A DNA stretch of 64,000 nucleotides from Methylococcaceae bacterium UBA6146 (GCA_002422395.1 DIUY01000005.1:12907-76906), one strand, 5' to 3'. Numbered from the stretch's first letter, positions 9,405 to 18,604 are shown. Program-made: numbers and translations. The notes: generated from the sequence alone by a model not told the origin.

Positions 9405-9650
9405 ATGATGGTGATGCAACAGATACAAGAGATATTGGGTTCGGTTTTACAGCTTCCTAATGCGAATGCCCTAGTGCAGGATTCCCCTTTGCTTGGCGCA
9501 ATCCCCGAATTCGATTCAATGGCGGTCGTGTCGATTATCACGGCATTGGAAGAGCGGTTTGGCTTTGTGGTTGATGATGATGAAATTGATGCGGCAGCGT
9601 TTGAAACGGTCGGCTCGTTAGTCGAATTTGTCGAGCAAAAGTTGGCATAA
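9405..9650 (+). CDS. Acyl carrier protein
   Basis: 81 aa, a size normal for a free-standing carrier protein. The phosphopantetheine site is the Ser in EFDSMAV (Ser38 from the first Met), with the acidic helix LEERFGFVVDDDEID downstream. The starts at 9405, 9408 and 9414 are alternatives. It would carry the activated acyl or carboxylate made by the AMP-forming ligase at 13897-15489. It sits between the FemAB-like gene and two hydrolase genes. This is a specialised carrier of the exosortase-A cluster rather than the housekeeping AcpP, since no fatty-acid genes are near. Confidence 0.85.
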   Translation: MMVMQQIQEILGSVLQLPNANALVQDSPLLGAIPEFDSMAVVSIITALEERFGFVVDDDEIDAAAFETVGSLVEFVEQKLA

Positions 9651-9663
9651 CGCGGGCAATATT

Positions 9664-10479
9664 ATGAAGCCGTTATTTATTCCCGCGCCGTCTGGGCGCT
9701 TGTTTGCTGTTTGGTATTTACCGGTTAATCAGGCCATTAGCCGGGCGATAATCCATATCCCCGCCTTTGGCGAAGAAATGAACAAATCCCGGCGTATGGT
9801 TGCCTTGCAAGCACGGGCGTTTGCCGAACAGGGCAGGGCTGTTTTGGTGCTGGATTTGTTCGGTACCGGCGACAGTTCGGGTGATTTCGGCGAGGCGACT
9901 TGGCAACTTTGGTTGCAAGATATTGCGGTGGCGGTTGATTGGTTAAAACAACAAGGCGCACAAAAAATTGACCTGTGGGGGTTAAGGACGGGCGCGTTGC
10001 TGGCCATGGATTTTGCCAGTCTTGGTCGGTGCCCAATCCAGCGCCTTATAGCGTGGCAGCCGGTTTTAAATGGCGAGACGTTCATCACGCAGTTCTTGCG
10101 TTTGCGCGTGGCGGCGGCAATGATGGACAGCAATGCGCCAAGGGAAAAAACAGCGGATCTAAAACGGCAGTTGCAAGAAGGGCAGGGCATTGAAGTGGCC
10201 GGATACTTGTTAAATCCAGAATTGGTTGTGCCGCTTATGGCCTTACGCGCCGAGCAATTGAATTGGCAGTTTATTCATGATATTGCGGTTTTTGAAGTGG
10301 TGTCCAGTGCCGATAGCCCTGCCAGCTTAGGCAATAGCCAATTATTGTTAACATTACAAAAACAGGCGGTCAATGCGTCGTTAGTAACCATTGCAGGCGA
10401 TGCGTTTTGGGCTAGCCAAGAAATTAGTGAAGTGCCGGATTTAATCACAGCAACAAGCAATGTAGATCGGGTTAATTAA
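9664..10479 (+). CDS. Alpha/beta hydrolase, exosortase-A-associated type 2
   Basis: About 271 aa from ATG 9664; the frame is open from 9628, overlapping the carrier-protein gene. The fold markers are LVLDLFGTGDSSGDF after strand 4 and the position of the nucleophile elbow, IDLWGLRTGALLAMDFA, where the usual Ser is replaced by Arg in GLRTG. This agrees with the exosortase-associated hydrolase-2 group. The catalytic serine appears to be absent, so the protein may be an acyltransferase-like or non-classical hydrolase. The next gene begins immediately after its stop. Confidence 0.8.
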   Translation: MKPLFIPAPSGRLFAVWYLPVNQAISRAIIHIPAFGEEMNKSRRMVALQARAFAEQGRAVLVLDLFGTGDSSGDFGEATWQLWLQDIAVAVDWLKQQGAQKIDLWGLRTGALLAMDFASLGRCPIQRLIAWQPVLNGETFITQFLRLRVAAAMMDSNAPREKTADLKRQLQEGQGIEVAGYLLNPELVVPLMALRAEQLNWQFIHDIAVFEVVSSADSPASLGNSQLLLTLQKQAVNASLVTIAGDAFWASQEISEVPDLITATSNVDRVN

Positions 10480-11355
10480 ATGCACGAAAAAATCACCCAA
10501 GAAACCCCCGTTGTTTTTGACTGCCAAGGGCGGCAATTGCTGGGCATGATCCACCCTGCCGATGTGTCGGCCACTATCGGTATGGTAATAATCGTCGGCG
10601 GCCCGCAGTATCGGGTCGGCAGCCACCGGCAATTTCTATTATTGGCGCGGCAGTTGGCGGCACAGGGCATTCCCACGCTCCGCTTTGATGTGCGGGGCAT
10701 GGGCGACTCGGAAGGCGAGCCCCGTAGTTTCAGCCAGCTTGATGACGATATACGCGCCGCTGTCGATTGCCTTTTGGCGTCATGTCCTGAACTTACCGGT
10801 GTTGTGCTCTGGGGGCTGTGTGATGGCGCTTCTGCCGCGTTGTTTTATGGTTATCAAGATAGCCGTGTCAAAGGCATGGTGTTGCTGAACCCTTGGGTGT
10901 TCACGGCGCAGGGGGCGGCAAAAACGTATCTTAAACACTATTATCTGCAACGCTTGTTTAGCAAGGATTTATGGGGCAAGGTTTTTGCCCTCAAATTCGA
11001 TTACCGCACTTCATTGGCGTCATTAGTGGGTTTGCTTAAACAGCTGGGGGGTCATCAGGCCGGACAGGCATCAAGCGCAACTGTTGCCAAAGTTGATGAA
11101 GCCATGGCTTTGCCAATACGGATGCGCGAATGCCTAAAGCAATTTGCCCATCCGGTTTTGTTAATTTTAAGTGGCCGCGATCTGACCGCCGAAGAATTTA
11201 AGGAAACCATTAAAAGTGATGCTGGATGGCAAGTTTTGCTGGCTGAAAAACGGGTTTCCCGACACGATTTTGCTGAAGCGGACCATACGTTTTCTTCGGC
11301 GGTTTGGCGGGAACGGGTGATGGGATGGACATCGGCTTGGGTCGGTAGCTTATGA
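10480..11355 (+). CDS. Alpha/beta hydrolase, exosortase-A-associated type 1
   Basis: 291 aa. The N-terminal oxyanion region is IVGGPQYRVGSHRQFLLLARQ. The RFDVRGMGDSEGE motif follows, and the elbow is VVLWGLCDGASAAL with Cys in place of Ser as the presumed nucleophile (G-L-C-D-G). The late EADHTFSS provides the His. This is the hydrolase-1 group of exosortase-A loci. Starting directly at the stop of its sister hydrolase indicates translational coupling. The paired hydrolases probably process the carrier-bound group, but no substrate is known. Confidence 0.82.
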   Translation: MHEKITQETPVVFDCQGRQLLGMIHPADVSATIGMVIIVGGPQYRVGSHRQFLLLARQLAAQGIPTLRFDVRGMGDSEGEPRSFSQLDDDIRAAVDCLLASCPELTGVVLWGLCDGASAALFYGYQDSRVKGMVLLNPWVFTAQGAAKTYLKHYYLQRLFSKDLWGKVFALKFDYRTSLASLVGLLKQLGGHQAGQASSATVAKVDEAMALPIRMRECLKQFAHPVLLILSGRDLTAEEFKETIKSDAGWQVLLAEKRVSRHDFAEADHTFSSAVWRERVMGWTSAWVGSL

Positions 11356-12605
11356 AAAACATATTAATGATTGCTTACCATTTCCCACCCGTCCGGGTGA
11401 GCAGCGGCATACAGCGGACGCTCAAGTTTGCAAACTATCTTCTGGATTATGGTTGGACAGCGCAGGTGCTCACGGTTAACCCTAGGGCTTATGAGCGGGT
11501 AAGTGATGACCAGCTCCATGAGATTCCCGCCGAAGTTGTTGTTAAACGGGCGTTTGCTTTGGACACCGCCAAGCATCTGTCCATTAAAGGCCGTTATCTT
11601 AGTTGGCTGGCGTTGCCTGACCGTTGGATAAGTTGGTGGTTGGGCGGGATGCCAAGCGGTTTGGCGTTAATCCGCCAATATAAGCCAAAAATTATCTGGT
11701 CTACCTACCCGATTGCTACGGCGCATCTACTGGGTTTAATTTTGCACCGTATGACCGGCATCCCTTGGGTTGCTGATTTTCGCGATTCAATGACCGAAGA
11801 CGGCTACCCCACTGACCCTTCGCAGTGGCGCGTTTTTCGTTGGCTAGAGCGGCAAACGGTAAGGCATTGCACCCGTGCCGTATTTACTACACCTGGCGCG
11901 ATCCGTATGTATGCTGAACGTTATCCTGAAATCCCCGCATCGCGTTGGGCGCTGATTGCCAATGGCTACGATGAAGAAAATTTTGTCCGTGCCGAACAAT
12001 CAGAAGCTTATCGGCAGGCGTTGGCGGCTAAAAATAACGGGCAAATTGTGTTGTTGCATAGCGGCCTGTTATATCCGTCGGAGCGCGATCCACGGCAATT
12101 TTTTAGGGCGTTGGCAGAGCTAAAACAAAGCGGGCGGGTTGCTGCGGGCCGGTTTAAAGTCATTTTACGGGCAACTGGGCATGATGGATTGCATCGGCAG
12201 TTGATAGCCGACAATGGTTTGGATGAGTTGGTTTTTCTTGAGCCGAGCATAGCGTATGAGGCGGCATTGGCGGAAATGCTGACAGCCGATGGTTTGTTGG
12301 TGTTTCAGGCCGCTAATTGCAACCATCAGATTCCGGCAAAAATCTATGAGTACCTGCGGGCGCGGCGGCCTATTTTGGCATTGACCGACCCTAAGGGTGA
12401 TACGGCTAAGGTGCTGTTGGACGCAGGCTTAACAGGAATTGCGCCATTAGATGACAAGGCCGCGATAGCCGGCAAATTAGCCGAATTTATCGATGATTTG
12501 CAAAATAATAGAAATTCTATAGCGGATGATAGCTATATTGCCCTGCAATCAAGACAAGCGCGGACCCGGCAGTTGGCTGAGTTGTTGGATAGTATGTGTA
12601 AGTAA
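11352..12605 (+). CDS. Family 4 glycosyltransferase, exosortase-A-associated
   Basis: 417 aa, GT-B fold. The N-terminus is MIAYHFPPVRVSSGIQR, the acceptor-side motif is WVADFRDSM, and the C-terminal half has YEYLRARRPILALTDPKGDTA. It overlaps the upstream hydrolase by ATGA. It closes the plus-strand part of the operon and is followed by a strong inverted repeat. It may be the enzyme that adds the modified sugar to which the ACP-borne group is attached, but this is inference from context only. Confidence 0.82.
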   Translation: MKNILMIAYHFPPVRVSSGIQRTLKFANYLLDYGWTAQVLTVNPRAYERVSDDQLHEIPAEVVVKRAFALDTAKHLSIKGRYLSWLALPDRWISWWLGGMPSGLALIRQYKPKIIWSTYPIATAHLLGLILHRMTGIPWVADFRDSMTEDGYPTDPSQWRVFRWLERQTVRHCTRAVFTTPGAIRMYAERYPEIPASRWALIANGYDEENFVRAEQSEAYRQALAAKNNGQIVLLHSGLLYPSERDPRQFFRALAELKQSGRVAAGRFKVILRATGHDGLHRQLIADNGLDELVFLEPSIAYEAALAEMLTADGLLVFQAANCNHQIPAKIYEYLRARRPILALTDPKGDTAKVLLDAGLTGIAPLDDKAAIAGKLAEFIDDLQNNRNSIADDSYIALQSRQARTRQLAELLDSMCK

Positions 12606-12608
12606 TTT

Positions 12609-12641
12609 AGTTCATCGTAGGGGCGGCCCCTACGATGAACT
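12609..12641. terminator. Perfect 15-bp inverted repeat between convergent genes
   Basis: Arms 12609-12623 and 12627-12641 are exact reverse complements with a 3-nt loop. The hairpin is GC-rich at the tip (four G and four C). It lies between the 3' ends of the glycosyltransferase gene and the minus-strand decarboxylase gene, so it probably acts as a bidirectional terminator. The arm pattern GTAGGGG/CCCCTAC is also common in dispersed bacterial repeats. Confidence 0.6.
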
Positions 12642-12668
12642 GATGATTATTGTTAGTCCAGCGCTTGC

Positions 12669-13904
12669 TTAAACCAGCAACTCCAGCGCATCCGGTTGGC
12701 TGAGGAATTTAGTGGGGCTGGCGGTGTAGCCATACGCGCCAGATTGGTAAAGCACCACAAAATCGCCGATTTCTGCTTTTGGCAATGCCATCCGGTCGGC
12801 AAGCATATCGAGCGGTGTGCAGAGCGGGCCGACAATGTTGACGGTTTCTAACACAGCGCCATTCATTTTATTGCCGATAGCCGCCGGATAATTTTTGCGT
12901 ATGACTTGCCCGAAATTGCCCGATGCGGCAAGGTGATGGTGCAAGCCGCCATTAACAACTAAATAGATTTGCCCGCGCGAGATTTTTTTATCAAGCACTT
13001 GGCAAACATACAGCCCCGCTTCGCCGACCAGATAACGCCCTAATTCAACAATCACCTGCGCTTGTGGGTTGGTCTTGTGGAAATGCCCCATAGACTCGGC
13101 CAGTGCGTCGCCGACGGCTTGGGTATTTAAACGCGTATCACCTGGAAAATACGGGATGCCGTAGCCCCCGCCGATATTGAGTTTTTTAATCGGGCTAGGG
13201 CAATCCGCAGAGAGCCGCGCAGCTAAAGCGAGGCTTTTTTGTTGGGCGTCAATAATCGCTTCCGCTTTAAGGTTTTGCGAGCCGCTGTAGATGTGGAAGC
13301 CTTGAAAATCCAAGGCCAATATTTTGGTGCGTTTTAAAATTTCCGGCAGTAATTCTTCGTCAATGCCAAATTGCTTGGCGCCGCCGCCCATTTTCATGCC
13401 AGAGGCTTTCAGTTCAAACGCGGGGTTAATCCGCAGTGCAATCCGTGCTTGGATGCCGGACTGTTCGGACAGTTGGGCAATGGTTTCCAGTTCGTTAGGT
13501 GACTCGACATTAATGGTGACGCCCGCCGCAATCGCTTGGGCCAATTCGGCGGGGCGTTTGCCAGGGCCGGCCAGGCTGATATGTTCAGCAGGCATGGGGG
13601 TGTCGAGGGCGACTTTCATTTCACCAGCGGAAGCCAAATCAAAGCCATCGACTAAGCCTGCGAAATGTTGGACGACGGCGGGCATGGGGTTGGCTTTTAG
13701 TGCGTAGTGGATTTTTAAATCCTGCGGCATTTGTTGGCGCAATTCGGCCACCCGTTGGCTTATAAGTTGCCGGTCATACACATAAAAGGGTGTGGAACCT
13801 GCACGCTGGGCAAGCACGGTTAGCGGTATTCCCCCGATGACTAGGTTGTTGCCGTTAACGGCAAATTGATCCATAGCGGGATGTTGTGGGGCTGTTTTAG
13901 TCAT
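12669..13904 (-). CDS. PLP-dependent decarboxylase, exosortase-A-associated
   Basis: About 411 aa, a fold-III ornithine/diaminopimelate decarboxylase-like enzyme. The Schiff-base lysine lies in HYALKANPMP (about Lys70 from the chosen start). The phosphate-binding glycine motif is LNIGGGYGIPYFPG, and VELGRYLVGEAGLYVCQV follows. ATG 13904 overlaps the stop of the ligase gene by 8 bp; a longer start at 13928 is possible. It would decarboxylate an amino acid, giving an amine for the cluster's small modifying group. It forms an operon with the AMP-forming ligase transcribed just before it. Confidence 0.88.
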   Translation of the reverse strand: MTKTAPQHPAMDQFAVNGNNLVIGGIPLTVLAQRAGSTPFYVYDRQLISQRVAELRQQMPQDLKIHYALKANPMPAVVQHFAGLVDGFDLASAGEMKVALDTPMPAEHISLAGPGKRPAELAQAIAAGVTINVESPNELETIAQLSEQSGIQARIALRINPAFELKASGMKMGGGAKQFGIDEELLPEILKRTKILALDFQGFHIYSGSQNLKAEAIIDAQQKSLALAARLSADCPSPIKKLNIGGGYGIPYFPGDTRLNTQAVGDALAESMGHFHKTNPQAQVIVELGRYLVGEAGLYVCQVLDKKISRGQIYLVVNGGLHHHLAASGNFGQVIRKNYPAAIGNKMNGAVLETVNIVGPLCTPLDMLADRMALPKAEIGDFVVLYQSGAYGYTASPTKFLSQPDALELLV

Positions 13905-15489
13905 GGGCGGGCTTGAAGATGTCGGCAAATTGTTGGGCGAGTGCCTTACGGTCGATTTTACCGTTGGGGTTTTTAGGCAATATTGGCATGGCTTCGATTT
14001 TAGCGGGCACCATGAAATTAGGCAGTTGGGCTTTGCAGATAGCCAGCACTGCCTGTTCTTGAAAATCGACCGGGTTTTCAGGGCTTAGCACAACTAATAC
14101 GGCTTGCCCTAAGTTGTCGTCTTCTATGCCGATAGCGGCGGCTTCTTTGGCAAATCCTGAGGCGTAAATCACTTCTTCGATTTCAGTGGGGCTGACACGG
14201 TAGCCGGAGGTTTTAATCATGTCATCCTTGCGCCCGACAAAATATAAATAGCCTTCCTCATCCCTCGTGACCGTATCGCCTGACCATACTGCAATTTCGG
14301 TGAGCGGCAAGGCGGTCAGTTGGTTGGGGGCGGGCTTGAAACGTTCGGCGGTTTTCGCCGGATCATTCCAATACCCCATTGCCACTAGCGAGCCACGATG
14401 CACCAGTTCGCCTGGCTCATGGGGGGCGCACAGCGAGCCGTCCTCGCGCACCACTAAGATGTCGGCATTGGGTATGGCTTTGCCCATGGAGTCAGGGCGA
14501 ATATCAATTTGCCCTGGCGGTAAATAAGTTGAGCGGAACGCTTCGGTCAGGCCGTACATCAGAAAAAACTGGCTGTCGTGGACTTTTTGGCGAATGTCGG
14601 CCAATACGGATTTTGGCATTTTGCCGCCGGAATTTGTCATATAACGCAGATGGGTGTTGATGCTGGCCGGCCAATCCAACGCGGCAAGCTGCGCCCATAG
14701 CGGCGGGACGGCGGCCAGTCCGGTGATGCGCTGGGCTTCCAAGGCCTTAATGACGTCACGCGGCAATAGGTAATCCAATAGTACGCAACAGGCGCCTTTT
14801 AGTAGCGCGGCAGTCAATTGGTTTAGGCCGTAATCAAAACTGAACGGCAGTACCGCCAACAATCTGTCCGTGGCGGTTATGGTCAAATAATCGCTGACAC
14901 TTTGTGCGCCGGCAATAAGGTTCCGATGGGACAACACCACGCCTTTGGGTTTGCCGGTGCTGCCGGAGGTGTACAGAATGGCGGCCATGTCGGTGTCGAT
15001 AACAGCGGGTGTTATCGCTTGAGGATTTGCCGAACCAATAAATGCTTGCCAACCTAACACTGTTTGCGTGGTTGGCAGGCTCTGGTCGGGCAGGTCTTCC
15101 ACCACAATAATGGTGTGCAGGTCAGGGCAGTTTTCTAATGCAGATGCCAGTCCCTGTAAACGGCTTTTTGATGTGATGAGGATTTGGACATTGCAATCGT
15201 TCAGGATGTAAGCCACCTGCGGGGCTTTTAGAACCGGATTGATGGGCACAAAGACGCCGCCCGCTTGGCTAATGGCAAGCAAGCTGGTGACGGTTTCCAG
15301 TTGTTTGGGCAGATAAACGGCGGCGCGTTGTTGCGGTTTTAAATGTACGCCTAACAGCGCCTGTGTTTGTTGTTGGACGTGTCCGGCCAGCTCGCCGTAG
15401 TTCCACGTATTTTTTTTATGTGCGATAGCCGGGCAGTGGCTGGCGCGTTTAGCGGATTCGGATAGTAATTGATGCAGTAATATGGGCAT
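13897..15489 (-). CDS. Acyl-CoA/ACP ligase (AMP-forming), exosortase-A-associated
   Basis: 530 aa, ANL superfamily. The P-loop-like A3 motif is AAILYTSGSTGKPKGV (about 171-186). The A5 region is FFLMYGLTEAFRSTY, the A8 hinge is YLYFVGRKDDMIKTSGYRVSP, and the A10 Lys is in NPNGKIDRKALAQ near the C-terminus. It activates a carboxylate as an acyl-adenylate and loads it onto a thiol, probably the carrier protein encoded at 9405-9650. It is transcribed leftward together with the PLP decarboxylase gene. Confidence 0.9.
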   Translation of the reverse strand: MPILLHQLLSESAKRASHCPAIAHKKNTWNYGELAGHVQQQTQALLGVHLKPQQRAAVYLPKQLETVTSLLAISQAGGVFVPINPVLKAPQVAYILNDCNVQILITSKSRLQGLASALENCPDLHTIIVVEDLPDQSLPTTQTVLGWQAFIGSANPQAITPAVIDTDMAAILYTSGSTGKPKGVVLSHRNLIAGAQSVSDYLTITATDRLLAVLPFSFDYGLNQLTAALLKGACCVLLDYLLPRDVIKALEAQRITGLAAVPPLWAQLAALDWPASINTHLRYMTNSGGKMPKSVLADIRQKVHDSQFFLMYGLTEAFRSTYLPPGQIDIRPDSMGKAIPNADILVVREDGSLCAPHEPGELVHRGSLVAMGYWNDPAKTAERFKPAPNQLTALPLTEIAVWSGDTVTRDEEGYLYFVGRKDDMIKTSGYRVSPTEIEEVIYASGFAKEAAAIGIEDDNLGQAVLVVLSPENPVDFQEQAVLAICKAQLPNFMVPAKIEAMPILPKNPNGKIDRKALAQQFADIFKPAHD

Positions 15490-15689
15490 GGGTTGGTGTC
15501 AGTTATAAACAACGGGACTGTACGATTTAAGGAAGTTGGGTTTAAGGGATATTGGCTTCTACCGGCGCTTAAGGTGGCATGTTTGTGCTAAGTGTACAGT
15601 TTCTTGATTCACGCGCCAAGCTGCGGCAGTGCGGTTATTTTTCTGGTATGCTCATAAAACTGGGTCAATCAATTTTTAAATAAATCCGT

Positions 15690-16358
15690 ATGCGTTTGTT
15701 ACTTGTTGAAGATGATGAAATATTAGGGGATGGCTTGGTTGCCGGTTTGACGATGGAAGGCTATGCGGTGGATTGGCTTACCAATGGCAAGTTGGCGGAT
15801 GAAGCGTTGAAGCTAAACAGCTACGAGCTGATTGTGCTGGATTTAAACTTGCCGGATATGGATGGCCTAAGCATTTTGCGGGTGTTAAGAAGCCGTAAGG
15901 ATGAAACGCCGGTGATGGTGTTGACGGCGAAAGACACTATCCCCGACCGTGTTTTAGGATTGGATAGCGGCGCCGATGATTTTGTTGTTAAACCCTTTGA
16001 ACTTGATGAGGTCTGCGCGCGTTTGCGGGCCTTGGCGCGGCGCAGTGAGGGCCGGAGTGTGCCGACTATCGAATATAAAGGTATTGTGCTGGACCCGGCT
16101 GCCCATCAAGTGACATTCCATGATGAAAAAGTGGAGTTGTCGCAAAAAGAATTCGAGGTGCTCAATTTTTTGATGAGTAATATCGGTAAGGTCATTTCCC
16201 GTGCCCGGCTTGAGGAAAGCCTTTATTCTTGGAACTCGGACATTGAAAGCAATACTGTTGAAGTGCATATCCACCATCTTAGAAAAAAACTGGAGCCTGG
16301 TTTAATCCGCACTGTTAGGGGCGTGGGTTACATTATTGATGCTGATGAGGAACAATGA
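15690..16358 (+). CDS. OmpR/PhoB-family response regulator
   Basis: 222 aa. The receiver domain has the acidic pair in VEDDE, the phosphoacceptor Asp51 in LIVLDLNLPDMDG and the conserved Lys in VLTAKD. The C-terminal winged helix ends in EVHIHHLRKKLEPGLIRTVRGVGYII. It is a DNA-binding transcription regulator controlled by the kinase encoded next, with which it overlaps by 4 bp. The sequence is of the QseB/PmrA type. The signal and target genes are not evident; the nearest genes are the cytochrome c gene and the divergent polysaccharide ligase gene. Confidence 0.92.
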   Translation: MRLLLVEDDEILGDGLVAGLTMEGYAVDWLTNGKLADEALKLNSYELIVLDLNLPDMDGLSILRVLRSRKDETPVMVLTAKDTIPDRVLGLDSGADDFVVKPFELDEVCARLRALARRSEGRSVPTIEYKGIVLDPAAHQVTFHDEKVELSQKEFEVLNFLMSNIGKVISRARLEESLYSWNSDIESNTVEVHIHHLRKKLEPGLIRTVRGVGYIIDADEEQ

Positions 16359-17974
16359 ATTATTCGCTCAGGCAGCTGTTGTTAATCAGTTTATTATCCG
16401 CATCCATGCTGATTTGGGGGGTTGCCGCTTATATCAGCTATAAACAAACCCGCCATGAAGTCGCTAATTTGTTTGACGCTGAGTTGTCGCAGTCCGCAAA
16501 AGTCCTGCATGCGTTTGTCGAAAGTTTATTGCGGGAAGGGTCGTTGTCGGCTTATTGGCGACAAGAAAAGGTTGATAAGTATTTGCATGCCCATGCCTTA
16601 AAACATCGGTTCAAACGAAAAAATGCTTTTCAGTTGTGGTCTGATGACCAAGGCTTATTTTTGCGCTCAGAAAAGTCAGCACAATTTTCGGTGCAGGGTT
16701 TCGATAAGCTTAATAGTGAAACGCAATTATGGCATGCTTTTGATGATGTCCTGTTAGCCAATACCTTAGGGCGGAAGTATGAGCGCAAAATCGCTTTTCA
16801 GTTATGGTCGAAAAAGGACGGTTTGCTGATGCGTTCGGAAAGCGCCCCCAAGTATGCGTTTTCTGATGCTGGCAATGGTTTTAGCCAAGCTAATATTGAT
16901 GGGCATTTGTGGCATGTTTTTAGCATTTCGAATGCCACGGGTGAATATATTGTCCATGTTGGACAAAAGGAAGAAATCCGTGCCGAACTGACTGATGAAA
17001 TATCCGCTCAACTGGTCACCCAGTTTCTGATAGGGCTGCCCTTTTTGGGGGCGGTGATTTGGCTAATCGTAGGTCATTCATTAAGGCCCATCGATCGTTT
17101 GGAAAGGTCGTTGGCAAGGCGTGAAGCAAGTTATCTTAAGCCGATTTCCATGCGCAAGCTGCCCAATGAAATTTTGCCGGTCGTTAATGAAATAAATAAC
17201 CTTTTCGCCCAGCTTGAGAAGGCGTTTGAACATGAGCGCCGCTTTACCTCGGATGCGGCGCATGAATTGAGGACGCCGTTGGCGGGGTTGCTGACCCAGG
17301 CGCAGGTGGCTTTGCGCACTAATGATGACGATGTGCGCAAACAGGCGCTTAAGCGTATTGAGCAGGCTGTTAACCGCATGACTTACATGGTTCAGCAGCT
17401 GTTAACGTTTTCGCGGATAGAGTACAGCACAGAGTTCTTAACTAAGGAGCCGACTGATTTAGGACGTGAGGTTGTCCAGGTTGTTGCCGATTTGGATCCG
17501 GAAGCACATAGAAAGCAGATACTCATGGAGTTTATTGAAGATAATCCCGTGCCTGTGATTGTCAATTCACCACTGGTTGCCATCCTGATCCGCAATATTA
17601 TTGATAACGCCATAAAATATACGCCAGCTAAAGGCACGGTCATCATCACTGTCACTGGCAAGGATAGGCATGTGCAGCTGTGTGTTGAAGATTCAGGGCC
17701 GGGCATAGCGCCTGATCAATATGAAAAGTCTCTGGAACGTTTTCATCGCTGCGTTGAAACAGCCAATGCCGCCCCAGGCACGGGCTTGGGCTTTTCCATC
17801 GTTGAAAGGATTGCCGCTATCCACAATGCGGACTTGATTTTAGGGGTGTCCCAGCTAGGCGGGTTGAAAGTCACGTTACTGTTCCCGCTGCCGGTAAAAC
17901 CTGCGCATGAGGCATGGAAAATGAAATTGAGTTTTTTAAATAGGTTAAGCGCAAGGCGCAATGTCGGGGCTTGA
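16355..17974 (+). CDS. QseC-like sensor histidine kinase with duplicated sensor segment
   Basis: 539 aa, longer than the usual 440-480 of this family. TM1 is at about 7-27 and TM2 at about 221-241, followed by HAMP-like sequence. The H-box is HELRTPLAG with His303, N-box NIIDNAIKYTP, G1 DSGPGIAP and G2 GTGLGFSIV. The extra length lies in the periplasmic sensor. Residues about 84-130 and 139-190 are two copies of the same segment (each with AFQLWS, a GL-x2-RSE core and a LWH-x-F end). A single copy is usual. The domain order is otherwise standard. It is translationally coupled to its response regulator. Confidence 0.9.
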   Translation: MNYSLRQLLLISLLSASMLIWGVAAYISYKQTRHEVANLFDAELSQSAKVLHAFVESLLREGSLSAYWRQEKVDKYLHAHALKHRFKRKNAFQLWSDDQGLFLRSEKSAQFSVQGFDKLNSETQLWHAFDDVLLANTLGRKYERKIAFQLWSKKDGLLMRSESAPKYAFSDAGNGFSQANIDGHLWHVFSISNATGEYIVHVGQKEEIRAELTDEISAQLVTQFLIGLPFLGAVIWLIVGHSLRPIDRLERSLARREASYLKPISMRKLPNEILPVVNEINNLFAQLEKAFEHERRFTSDAAHELRTPLAGLLTQAQVALRTNDDDVRKQALKRIEQAVNRMTYMVQQLLTFSRIEYSTEFLTKEPTDLGREVVQVVADLDPEAHRKQILMEFIEDNPVPVIVNSPLVAILIRNIIDNAIKYTPAKGTVIITVTGKDRHVQLCVEDSGPGIAPDQYEKSLERFHRCVETANAAPGTGLGFSIVERIAAIHNADLILGVSQLGGLKVTLLFPLPVKPAHEAWKMKLSFLNRLSARRNVGA

Positions 17975-18146
17975 CGCTAAAGGTTGTTGAATCTTGTTTG
18001 ATTAGGCGGGGGAACAAAACGGATACTTGATGGGTTACGCGTAGCGTCGCTTGTCCGGCGGATTAGTGAGGGCGATACAGGTACGCTAGATGGGCATTGC
18101 AAAGTTACGACACCGCCAAATAATTGCGGCCGCGAAAATAAAACAA

Positions 18147-18175
18147 TTGAATTTTGTGGTTAAATTCCCTATTCT
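18147..18175 (+). promoter_or_regulatory. Sigma-70-like promoter for the cytochrome c gene
   Basis: A -35 box TTGAAT (18147-18152) and a -10 box TATTCT (18170-18175) are separated by 17 bp. They would start transcription about 65 bp before the ATG at 18248. A strong Shine-Dalgarno (AGAGAGG) precedes that ATG. Nothing else was recognised in the 273-bp gap after the kinase gene. Confidence 0.5.
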
Positions 18176-18247
18176 TTCACGGTTCAACTTTTAACCGGAC
18201 TGTAAGAGTAAAAATACAGTTCTTTTTTACCACTAAGAGAGGTCACT

Positions 18248-18586
18248 ATGAAAAAATTATTAATCGCAGCAGCAAGCATTGCATTAGTCGCATTAAGCGG
18301 ACAAGCAATGGCCGATGAGCAAATTGAAATCGGTAAAAAAATCTATGAGCGTGCTTTCGGCCGCGGTTGCGGCACTTGCCACGACATCGCTTCTAACCCA
18401 CAACTGACTGCTTTGATTAAAGCCGGCCAATTGGACAGGGCGAAATTTGAACAAGTCTTGAAAGAAGGCAAAGGCGGCATGCCGAAAGCGATTGAAGAAA
18501 TCATGAAGCAAAAAGCAGTGGAAAAAGCGGGTTACGGCGAAGATCAAGCGGTTGACGCGTTATATAAATATTTGGAAACAAAATAA
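18248..18586 (+). CDS. Periplasmic c-type cytochrome
   Basis: 112 aa with a signal peptide (cleavage about after AMA, residue 22). One haem-binding motif, CGTCH, lies at 41-45. The likely axial methionine is Met78 in GKGGMPKAIEEIM. The mature protein is about 90 aa, a small class I cytochrome c, and probably shuttles electrons in the periplasm. It is monocistronic: its own promoter-like boxes lie upstream and a clear terminator downstream. The redox partner is not shown by context. Confidence 0.9.
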   Translation: MKKLLIAAASIALVALSGQAMADEQIEIGKKIYERAFGRGCGTCHDIASNPQLTALIKAGQLDRAKFEQVLKEGKGGMPKAIEEIMKQKAVEKAGYGEDQAVDALYKYLETK

Positions 18587-18604
18587 GCTTCAGTATTTGC
18601 CACA

